From contig CAJTUC010000010.1 in NCBI GenBank assembly GCA_910579395.1, positions 81,335-107,024 of the forward strand: a stretch of 25,690 nt of DNA, read 5' to 3'. Position 1 is the first letter of the stretch. Each line of letters starts with the position of its first letter. The translations under genes were made by a program, and so were the position numbers. Below the pieces are notes generated by a model. It did no database searches. It worked only from the letters and a program-made list of their open reading frames with translations, and was not told the origin of the DNA. Source of the stretch: an uncultured Lachnospiraceae bacterium (GTDB taxonomy: Bacteria; Bacillota; Clostridia; Lachnospirales; Lachnospiraceae). Positions 15,306 to 22,096 of this stretch are shown here, one piece after another.

Positions 15306-15930
15306 GGCAATCATCACACCTTTCTGCCAAAACAGGAATATGCAAAGTTACCACTGTGCCGACGCCCGTATAACTTAGTATATCCATACCTCCGTTTACC
15401 ATTTTTTCCATACGATATCTGACGTCTGAAAGTCCTCCTGCTTTCTTTCCGTCTTCTCCGGGCGCCGTGCCGCATTCCGGCATCTCAAATCCCGTTCCGT
15501 CATCCTCCACCTGAACGATATATTCCTGTGACATCCGACAGCTTCTGACCGTTATCGTCCCTTTTTTCCTGCCTCTCTGCAGACCGTGTCTGATTGCATT
15601 ATCCACAAGCGGCAGCACCGACAGCGGCGGAATCCTGAAATCCTTTTCCCACAATTCCGTGTTGAACACGATCCTATCACCGAATCTTAATTTTTCCAGA
15701 TTCACATAGGAAAATACACAATCCATCTCTTCCCTGAAAAGGATATTATCCTGTTTCTCAAAAGAACCAATGACCGTCCTTAAATATCTCGAAAGATCAT
15801 AAATCCTGTCATAAGCCAGCTCCGGGTCGGTCCTGACTGTGATTCGGACAGCGCCCAACGTATTAAAAAGAAAATGCGGATTCAGCCGGCGAATCACGTC
15901 TTTCCTTTCCTGTTCCATGATACCCTTCAT
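15277..15930 (-). CDS. LytS/YehU-type histidine kinase, core only
   Basis: This 217-residue kinase has the His_kinase family motif N-P-H-F-L-F-N (N17-P18, phosphoacceptor H19), an N-box (LPLVDNAIRHG, N111), the ATP-binding DDGTGF (143-148) and GGLSDVRYRM. It contains no membrane segment and no sensor domain, whereas typical LytS-like kinases carry an N-terminal membrane sensor. Sensing must come from elsewhere, perhaps from the hybrid kinase encoded 3 nt upstream. The ATG at 15930 has GGAAGGGG 12 nt away. An internal ATG at 15918 has GAAGGG 4 nt away, so the exact start is uncertain. The C-terminus overlaps the response regulator start. Confidence 0.88.
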   Translation of the reverse strand: MKGIMEQERKDVIRRLNPHFLFNTLGAVRITVRTDPELAYDRIYDLSRYLRTVIGSFEKQDNILFREEMDCVFSYVNLEKLRFGDRIVFNTELWEKDFRIPPLSVLPLVDNAIRHGLQRGRKKGTITVRSCRMSQEYIVQVEDDGTGFEMPECGTAPGEDGKKAGGLSDVRYRMEKMVNGGMDILSYTGVGTVVTLHIPVLAERCDDCHEDKNDHSR

Positions 15931-15933
15931 TAT

Positions 15934-17565
15934 TTAATCATTCCCCTTCCAGGACCCGGAAATCTGCAGCAGCACAGACCTGATATCTTCTATGCGATAC
16001 GGTTTGACAAGATATCCGTTCACTTTAACGGACATCTCTTCTACAATCTGCTTATCAAGGATATCCGCCGTCACGGCAATGATCGGCAGTCCGCTGTCAT
16101 TCCTTCCCATGCTCCTGATCTTCCCGACTGCTTCATATCCGCTTATGCCGGGCATATGGACATCCATCAGGATCACATCATAATAAAATTCTTCCGACTG
16201 CCTGAAAATCTCCAACACTTCATCGCCGTCATATGTTTTATCTGCGGCAATGCCCATTTTTTCCAAATATCCGCACAGGACTTCCATATTTGCATCTTCA
16301 TCTTCCGCGACCAGCGCTCTTTTGATGGAAACCGGTTCCTCTCCAACGGCTTCCCCGGACGCTCCCGACGATTCATACAGGACATCATCTCCATCCACTT
16401 CCAGTACTACTGTTACCGTTGTTCCTGTATTTTTCTTTGTCTCAATTCGTATCGTTCCATGAAGCATCTCTACCAGACGCTTCGTCAGGGCCAGGCCAAG
16501 TCCGCTCCCTTCCGCTCCTCTCTTTCGTCCTTCCCGCTTATAGGATTTCCATACATCGACAAGAAATTCTTCTTCCATGCCGATTCCCGTATCCGACACT
16601 TCCAGCAGAAGCCGGACCCTTTTTTCCTCCTGATACAGTTCTCTCATATGACAGACTACCTGTCCGCCACCTTCTGTATATTTCAACGCATTGGAGATCA
16701 TGTTGATGATAATCTGCTGGACGACTGTTCTGTTCACATATAGATATTGATATACCGGTTCCCCAAAAAGAAACTGTAACCGGATATTCCGCCTCTCTGC
16801 CTCCTGTGCAAAAATCCCTTGAGGATATCTTGCAAGTTCCTCCAGCATAACTGCCTCTATTTTCCCAACGCCATGACCTTCCAACGCGGAAATATCCAGA
16901 ATGCTGTTCACAAGATTCAGAAGATATTCCGCGGAAAGAACGGCATTATCCAGATATCCACTCTCCGGATGCCACTCCTCCCGCAGCAATGTCAGACTAC
17001 CATAGATGCTGGTAAGAGATGTTCTGATTTCGTGGACAAGATATACGATCCGTTTCTGCAGAATTTCTGCATTTTCCTTCTGCTGACCGGATCTGCTTCC
17101 GTTGTTTTCTCTCCGGACTTCCCGATTGAAAAAAATTTCGGTAATATCCTCACAGAAAACAATGATATTTTCTTTCTGTTTACTGGACTTTTCAAAAAAA
17201 GTATTCCTGATAAAAGTAATTTTCTTATGATATAAGCCGTTCGCAATCTTCAAACTGCATATTACAGTATACTTCTCCTGAACGGTCAATGCGCCGAGGA
17301 CCCTGATCAATTTCATATTCTCGTGAAATTCTTCTTCGCTGCCGCACAGCTTTTCGCACAGTCCTCTCAGGAAATCATCGTATACGCCTTCTTCCGGTAT
17401 GGCATATGGTAAATTCTGCTTCCCATATTCCCGTACATATGTACCTTTTCTTACATTAACAAACAATATGAAGTCAAAGATTCCTTCCGGTAAAATAAGA
17501 TTGACCGATTTCGCCGTCAAACGGTCTTTCAAAAACTTAAGCATATGGAGTTTTTCTAATAACAT
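15934..17565 (-). CDS. Soluble hybrid histidine kinase (PAS-like, HisKA, HATPase, receiver)
   Basis: The 543-residue protein has a PAS-like N-terminal region (about 20-145), a HisKA domain with H178 in VHEIRTSLTSI (Ser replaces the common Pro), and a HATPase domain with N-box NMISNALKYTEGGG (N292), DTGIGM (325-330) and GSGLGLAL (353-360). A receiver at about 415-535 carries D468 (LMDVHMPG) and K521-P. There is no membrane helix, so it should sense a cytoplasmic signal or a protein partner. It is the first gene of a three-gene signalling unit. No output or HPt domain is visible. The ATG at 17565 lacks any evident Shine-Dalgarno sequence. The next ATG (17544) lacks one too. Confidence 0.88.
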   Translation of the reverse strand: MLLEKLHMLKFLKDRLTAKSVNLILPEGIFDFILFVNVRKGTYVREYGKQNLPYAIPEEGVYDDFLRGLCEKLCGSEEEFHENMKLIRVLGALTVQEKYTVICSLKIANGLYHKKITFIRNTFFEKSSKQKENIIVFCEDITEIFFNREVRRENNGSRSGQQKENAEILQKRIVYLVHEIRTSLTSIYGSLTLLREEWHPESGYLDNAVLSAEYLLNLVNSILDISALEGHGVGKIEAVMLEELARYPQGIFAQEAERRNIRLQFLFGEPVYQYLYVNRTVVQQIIINMISNALKYTEGGGQVVCHMRELYQEEKRVRLLLEVSDTGIGMEEEFLVDVWKSYKREGRKRGAEGSGLGLALTKRLVEMLHGTIRIETKKNTGTTVTVVLEVDGDDVLYESSGASGEAVGEEPVSIKRALVAEDEDANMEVLCGYLEKMGIAADKTYDGDEVLEIFRQSEEFYYDVILMDVHMPGISGYEAVGKIRSMGRNDSGLPIIAVTADILDKQIVEEMSVKVNGYLVKPYRIEDIRSVLLQISGSWKGND

Positions 17566-17601
17566 TCATTTATTTGATAGTGAATCAGAATATATAAGAA
17601 T

Positions 17602-17629
17602 ATTATAAAGGACATAAAAAGGAATGCAA
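17602..17629 (-). promoter_or_regulatory. sigma-A promoter of the three-gene signalling unit
   Basis: The minus strand reads TTGCAT (17624-17629), 16 nt, TATAAT (17602-17607). The start would be near 17595, giving a leader of about 30 nt before the ATG at 17565. Confidence 0.65.
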
Positions 17630-17709
17630 GCCTTAGCAAAGCCTGCACAGATACAAATTTTGCCCGATTTTCGTCAATTTTTACTTTTACCGAATTACAC
17701 CTTTCTAGA

Positions 17710-18522
17710 TCAAAGCTTTTTCATAAACCCTATATCCTCTTTCGCGATTGCCGGATCCATTTCCTCCCGGAGCAGATACATATCCGGTCTGTTTTCATGA
17801 AGCCATTCGGAAACCGCCTGATATTGGATCACACCTTTTCCAAGCGGTACCCCGTGATATCCGCCCTTTTCATCAAAATAAAAGTCCTTGATGTGCATCG
17901 CTTCCACATATTCTCCGACATTATCAAGCCACTCCCGCCAATAAGCATACTGGTCTGTCGTATCCGGGTACTGCAGCAGATTGGAGGCATCAAAGATCAA
18001 CCGCAGATGCTCCCTGTCATTCACCTGTTCCAGTACATCCTTCACCGCTTCCAGATTTTCAAGCGGATGCCAGTATACCGGTTCGATCGCCAGTTTCACA
18101 TCGAGGCGCACCGCTTCCTCCACAACACGCTTCACACTGTCCAGCATATAAGGATACCATTTGGCTTTTTCTTCCCGGTTCAAATGCGGATAAGCGGTCT
18201 CTGTCCCGACCACTTTCGCGCCTATTTCCCGGCTGTAAGCCAGACATTTTTTCAGTGTGCTCACGGCATGGCTGCGGACTTCTGCATCGGGATTCCCCAA
18301 ATCCATATAACATCCGAAAACGGGAATTTCCACTTTCCATTCTTCGAAAGCCCGCCGAATCCTTTCCAGATGTTCTCCGGTAATGTCTTCATAACTGTCG
18401 ATGCCGGTAAAAACTTTGGGCAGTGCGAGCTGCGCCGCTTCATATCCTTCCCTGTGCAGCGTTTCGGCTGCCTTTTCAATTTCCATCTTTCCATAATCAT
18501 GCGCTCTCACGCCAATCTTCAT
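17710..18522 (-). CDS. Sugar phosphate isomerase/epimerase (xylose isomerase-like TIM barrel)
   Basis: This 270-residue cytoplasmic protein belongs to the AP_endonuc_2/xylose isomerase-like superfamily, whose members epimerise or isomerise sugars and sugar acids using a divalent metal. The expected metal ligands are visible at strand ends: E147 (AIEPVYWH), D178 (IFDASNLL), H210 (MHIKDF) and E253 or E254 (LREEMD). The precise substrate cannot be assigned. Candidates are a rhamnose, galacturonate or ketose intermediate of pectin breakdown. It lies 82 nt downstream of rhaM on the same strand, so the two are probably co-transcribed. GGAGG precedes the ATG by 7 nt. Confidence 0.8.
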   Translation of the reverse strand: MKIGVRAHDYGKMEIEKAAETLHREGYEAAQLALPKVFTGIDSYEDITGEHLERIRRAFEEWKVEIPVFGCYMDLGNPDAEVRSHAVSTLKKCLAYSREIGAKVVGTETAYPHLNREEKAKWYPYMLDSVKRVVEEAVRLDVKLAIEPVYWHPLENLEAVKDVLEQVNDREHLRLIFDASNLLQYPDTTDQYAYWREWLDNVGEYVEAMHIKDFYFDEKGGYHGVPLGKGVIQYQAVSEWLHENRPDMYLLREEMDPAIAKEDIGFMKKL

Positions 18523-18604
18523 TCCGATACCTCCATTTTCTCACAGCCTGCTGCATTTGAATCCGAACACAGTCCGCAGCATTCGCAGGATGAATAAATT
18601 CGTC

Positions 18605-18916
18605 TTAATCCAAATGGAACAGCGGTTTTAAATCAATCGACACCGGGCTGTTGTCCGGATTCGTCTCCATAATATCCGCCATGAAATCCCACCATTTCCG
18701 ATTGATTGCCGTATCCGCGCCTTTTGCCCAGAGTTCTTCATCTTCAATCTCAATATAGCCGAACAGTGTCAGCGTTTCTTTATCCAGAAAAATGGAATAA
18801 TTTTTTCCGCCATGCTCATGAATCATGTCCTTCATCTCCGGCCAGAGTTCGTTATGGCGTCTCTCATATTCCGCCTCCTGCCCAGGGTATAGTTTCATTT
18901 TAAATCCTTTGATCAT
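18605..18916 (-). CDS. rhaM: L-rhamnose mutarotase
   Basis: RhaM interconverts the alpha and beta anomers of L-rhamnose (EC 5.1.3.32). The 103-residue product fits the family length (104 in E. coli) and matches along its whole length: YERRHNELWPEM with the presumed catalytic His21, HGGKNYSIFLD, then KWWDFMADIMETNPDNSPVS and a closing LKPLFHL. ATG 18916 has AAAGGAG 8 nt upstream. An in-frame extension to 18970 lacks such a site. It is divergent from the GH105 gene and first in a two-gene unit with the TIM-barrel gene. It indicates that free L-rhamnose is formed in the cytoplasm. Confidence 0.94.
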   Translation of the reverse strand: MIKGFKMKLYPGQEAEYERRHNELWPEMKDMIHEHGGKNYSIFLDKETLTLFGYIEIEDEELWAKGADTAINRKWWDFMADIMETNPDNSPVSIDLKPLFHLD

Positions 18917-18954
18917 ACAATCTGCTCCTTTCTGTATCCGGTCATAAAATTGAT

Positions 18955-18971
18955 GTACAATGACGTACAAT
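18955..18971 (-). promoter_or_regulatory. Direct repeat ATTGTAC-N3-ATTGTAC at the rhaM start site
   Basis: GTACAAT occurs at 18955-18961 and 18965-18971, exactly 10 bp (one helical turn) apart, just downstream of the rhaM -10 box. Two half-sites on one DNA face at the start of transcription look like an operator, perhaps for the AraC-family regulator at 24476-25441. Operator function is inferred. Confidence 0.5.
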
Positions 18972-18982
18972 CTTCTTTTTTT

Positions 18983-19011
18983 ATTATAAAGTGTTTTGTT
19001 TTTATTGTAAA
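18983..19011 (-). promoter_or_regulatory. sigma-A promoter of rhaM
   Basis: The minus strand reads TTTACA (19006-19011), 17 nt, TATAAT (18983-18988), a near-perfect vegetative promoter. The expected start is near 18976, giving a leader of about 60 nt before the ATG at 18916. Confidence 0.75.
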
Positions 19012-19111
19012 ATATAAAAATAAAATGTTGTCTGCAATATTGTCTGTAAACTTGGTCGAAATTGCTGTATTTTTGAATGAAAGCAATCTATTAGAAAAAT
19101 GTCCAATTTTG

Positions 19112-19117
19112 TATAAT
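19112..19117 (+). promoter_or_regulatory. Candidate -10 box for the GH105 operon
   Basis: TATAAT lies about 55 nt before the GH105 ATG. The -35 region 17 nt upstream (TATTAG) is poor, so the promoter may depend on an activator such as an AraC-type protein. Confidence 0.4.
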
Positions 19118-19172
19118 GGATTATATATCTTATTGTGAAATACGCAAAACATTTTTAACAGGAGGGCTGATT

Positions 19173-20222
19173 ATGCAGTTGGAATTTAATAAGGAACAGA
19201 TAGAAAATGTCATCGACAGGATCGTGGACAGGACCATGAAAATGGATCTGACATGGGACTGGCCCTGCGGCGTTGCTTATTACGGCATCAGCGAGGCTTA
19301 TGAAAAAACAGGAAACGAAAAATATCTGACGCTTCTAAAAGACCGTGTAGATGAACTGATCTCACTCGGCCTGCCGAAAGTATGGACGGTAAATGCCTGC
19401 GCGATGGGACATTGTCTCGTATCGCTGTATCAGGCCACCGGCGAACAGAAATACTGGGACCTTGTTATGAGTAAAATTGCATACATACAGAAAGATGCTC
19501 TCCGCTTCGGCGACAGTGTGCTTCAGCATACGGTTTCTGCCAAAAACGACTTTCCGGAGCAGGCATGGGCGGATACGTTATTTATGGCTGCCTTCTTTCT
19601 GTTAAGAGTCGGCGTGATCAGCAAAGACGAAGCGATGATCGATGACGCTCTGAACCAGTGGTACTGGCACACCAATTATTTGCAGGATGAAAATACGGGC
19701 TTCTACTATCATGGCTATAACAATATTACCAAAGACCACATGTCCGGTATATACTGGGGCAGAGCCAATGCCTGGGCTGCTTATACGATGTCAAAGGTAG
19801 GAAGCGTGCTTCCGGAATGCTATCTCTACCCGAAATATCTGGATGTGGCAGGTTCCCTGAATGACCAGCTTGCTGCGCTGAAAACAGTCCAGACGGAAAA
19901 AGGTCTTTGGCGAACGGTCCTGAACGACGAAGAATCTTATGAAGAGATTTCCGCTTCCGCAGGAATCGCTGCGGCGATGCTTGAGCGGGGCAATCCATTG
20001 CATACCCGCCATATCAACCTTGCCATCAAGGGACTTCTCGACAATATCAGCGAAGACGGCCGCGTCATGAACGTATCCGGCGGAACGGCTGTTATGAAAG
20101 ATATCGATGGATACAGAGGCATTTCCAGACGTTGGATCCAGGGCTGGGGTCAGGGTCTTGCACTTGCCTTTTTCAGCAGCGTATTGGTTTCCGATTCCAT
20201 CGCAAAGGATGGCGCGCTCTAA
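19173..20222 (+). CDS. GH105 unsaturated rhamnogalacturonyl hydrolase
   Basis: GH105 enzymes (YteR/YesR type) hydrate and release the unsaturated galacturonate left at the end of RG-I oligomers after lyase cleavage. The 349-residue protein is an alpha-barrel without signal peptide, so it acts in the cytoplasm. Family motifs are visible: WPCGVAYYGISEAY (30-43), FPEQAWADTLFMA with the likely catalytic Asp at D134, DHMSGIYWGRANAWAAYTM (188-206) and the closing RRWIQGWGQGLALAF. ATG 19173 has AGGAGGG 6 nt upstream, so the in-frame extension from 19116 is rejected. The next gene starts 1 nt after the stop, showing a tight operon. Confidence 0.9.
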   Translation: MQLEFNKEQIENVIDRIVDRTMKMDLTWDWPCGVAYYGISEAYEKTGNEKYLTLLKDRVDELISLGLPKVWTVNACAMGHCLVSLYQATGEQKYWDLVMSKIAYIQKDALRFGDSVLQHTVSAKNDFPEQAWADTLFMAAFFLLRVGVISKDEAMIDDALNQWYWHTNYLQDENTGFYYHGYNNITKDHMSGIYWGRANAWAAYTMSKVGSVLPECYLYPKYLDVAGSLNDQLAALKTVQTEKGLWRTVLNDEESYEEISASAGIAAAMLERGNPLHTRHINLAIKGLLDNISEDGRVMNVSGGTAVMKDIDGYRGISRRWIQGWGQGLALAFFSSVLVSDSIAKDGAL

Positions 20223-20223
20223 A

Positions 20224-22005
20224 ATGGATAAATATCTTTTTACACCGGGAGGCAATGTAAGCCCGAAAGATTTCTATACGGAGGAACGCGGTTTCGGATT
20301 TATCACCGAACAGGTCATGGAAAATGTGCCGCACCTCATGCTGCCTGAATTGAACGGCGGTTTTATGCCGGTTCCCTGGTACCGCTTACTGGAGCCGACG
20401 CAAATTGAACAAAATGACTGCGGGTGCATCGTCCGCCGGACAAAAACTTCTGCAGAAAATCCGGTACAGCACACAAATTTGAATGGATGCGGAACCGATA
20501 CAGCATCGGAAAAGCCCCGACAGACTCCGCTCCGCTTTAAGTGTCATGTAAATGCGGAAGGCAGTTATCGCGTCAGGGTCATTATCCGTGCGGCGGAAAA
20601 AATATCCGACATCCGCATTTTTATAGGAAGGCGCACACTGACCGCCTGGCAGAAAACGCTTTTGCCGGGAGAAACGCTTACCTGCGAAATGTACACGGAA
20701 GTCTGCGGCATCATACCGCGGGGACAGGAAAAAATATATCGGAATCTCTGCATCGAAGTGAGCGTTACTGCGGACAGTCCCTGCCTCAGCGAAATTGAGA
20801 TCGAGCCCGTGCAGTGCCCGGTGATCTATATTGCGGGTGATTCTACCGTGACCGACCAGTCAGCAGAATATCCTTATTCACCGGAAACAAGCTACGCGGG
20901 CTGGGGACAGATGCTTCCCTTTTATATCAATGGAGAAATGACCGTCTCCAATCATTCCCATTCCGGGCTGACAACAGAAAGCTTCCGGGAAGAAGGACAT
21001 GCGGCGGTTCCTTTTGCCCGCTGTAAGCCGGGAGATTATATGCTCTTTCAGTTCGGTCACAACGATCAGAAGCTGATGCACTTAAAGGCACAGGATGGCT
21101 ACCGCGCCAATCTGGAGGCCTATATTGCCGAATGCCGTGGGAAGGGCGTCCATCCACTTCTTGTCACCCCGGTAGCGCGGAATACATGGCGGGGAAGTGA
21201 CGGGCAGTACAACGATTTATTGCAGGAGTATGCAGATGAATGTCTCGAAATCGGCAGACGGCTTTCCGTTCCGGTTCTGGACCTTCATCGGCTGAGCATG
21301 GAATTGATTCTCCATTTGCAAAAAGAAAATGCCAAGAGATACTTCTACCCGTCCGACTATACACATTATAATGATTTCGGTGCAAAAAAGATGGCCGGAA
21401 TGATTTGTTCGGAAATCAGACGTACCTGTACGGAAGGGGCTTATCAATGGCTGGCTTCCCAGATTGTGGAATTCCCTGACGAATGGCCGGAACCAGCCTT
21501 TGTGGAACCGCTGCAAAGACCGGAAGGGTTCACGATGGAGAATGAATCTGCAGAGTGGGAAGACCCGGACAGACCTGCCGATTTACTGCTTCGGGCAGAA
21601 GCGCTCGATATGGTCATCAAAAGGGCCGGCTTTTTTATCACAAATGTTTATAATGATTTCTTTACGGATATCATCGGCCACGAGTGGTATGCCGGTGCGG
21701 TGGAATGTGGCCTGCAGAATGGAATCCTGACCGGAGAAGACTGCAAACACAAACTGTTTCGCCCACTGGAACCGGTAACGCTTTTGGATTTTGCCGTTTT
21801 CCTGATGCGGGCCTACGGAAGCAGGAAAACGCTTCCTACAGTACAACCATGTCCTTATGACGGTACTGTCAGAAAAGATCTGCGGTCTTTGGTATCAGCT
21901 GCCTGCCAGCTGAGCGTACTTGCAGCAGATGGAACGGATGCTCTGGATGAACCGGTTTCCCGTAAACAGGGCTCAGACATATGCCGAAAACTGAAGATCA
22001 TGTAA
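20224..22005 (+). CDS. SGNH-family rhamnogalacturonan acetylesterase-like protein with C-terminal SLH-like region
   Basis: The 593-residue protein has an N-terminal beta-rich region (about 1-195), an SGNH/GDSL esterase domain (about 198-405) and a C-terminal region (about 450-593). The esterase carries GDST with nucleophile S207, the GHND block (278-281) and the D378-x-x-H381 pair, as in rhamnogalacturonan acetylesterases. The C-terminus looks like two to three degenerate SLH repeats: RAEALDMVIKRAG, then FFTDIIGHEWYAGAVECGL, GILTG, FRPLEPVTLLDFAVFLMRAY, then a shorter third copy. No signal peptide is visible, so a surface-layer anchoring role would be odd. The ATG at 20224 begins 1 nt after the GH105 stop and probably relies on coupling. 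An in-frame ATG at 20209 is possible. It likely deacetylates imported RG-I oligomers. Confidence 0.8.
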   Translation: MDKYLFTPGGNVSPKDFYTEERGFGFITEQVMENVPHLMLPELNGGFMPVPWYRLLEPTQIEQNDCGCIVRRTKTSAENPVQHTNLNGCGTDTASEKPRQTPLRFKCHVNAEGSYRVRVIIRAAEKISDIRIFIGRRTLTAWQKTLLPGETLTCEMYTEVCGIIPRGQEKIYRNLCIEVSVTADSPCLSEIEIEPVQCPVIYIAGDSTVTDQSAEYPYSPETSYAGWGQMLPFYINGEMTVSNHSHSGLTTESFREEGHAAVPFARCKPGDYMLFQFGHNDQKLMHLKAQDGYRANLEAYIAECRGKGVHPLLVTPVARNTWRGSDGQYNDLLQEYADECLEIGRRLSVPVLDLHRLSMELILHLQKENAKRYFYPSDYTHYNDFGAKKMAGMICSEIRRTCTEGAYQWLASQIVEFPDEWPEPAFVEPLQRPEGFTMENESAEWEDPDRPADLLLRAEALDMVIKRAGFFITNVYNDFFTDIIGHEWYAGAVECGLQNGILTGEDCKHKLFRPLEPVTLLDFAVFLMRAYGSRKTLPTVQPCPYDGTVRKDLRSLVSAACQLSVLAADGTDALDEPVSRKQGSDICRKLKIM

Positions 22006-22031
22006 AAGTGCAGGATACAGCTGCATTCCGG

Positions 22032-22050
22032 GAATTTACCTTGTAAATTC
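22032..22050 (+). promoter_or_regulatory. Perfect inverted repeat before the GH112 gene
   Basis: GAATTTAC (22032-22039) and GTAAATTC (22043-22050) flank a 3-nt centre in the 91-nt gap between the esterase and GH112 genes. It may be an operator or a small mRNA hairpin. No strong promoter boxes are seen next to it. Confidence 0.5.
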
Positions 22051-22096
22051 TTACAATAGCTATCATTTTAATAAAGTAATATGGGAGGAATTCAAA

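Noticed and set aside
15874..16743. 289-residue open frame on the plus strand opposite the hybrid kinase
   Set aside because: It is antisense to clear HisKA/HATPase/receiver coding sequence, is rich in His, Phe and Cys, and shows no domain.
17626..17653. Terminator hairpin near GCAAGCC...GCCTGC after the TIM-barrel gene
   Set aside because: The stem has only six pairs with an internal mismatch and competing folds, too weak to list as a terminator.
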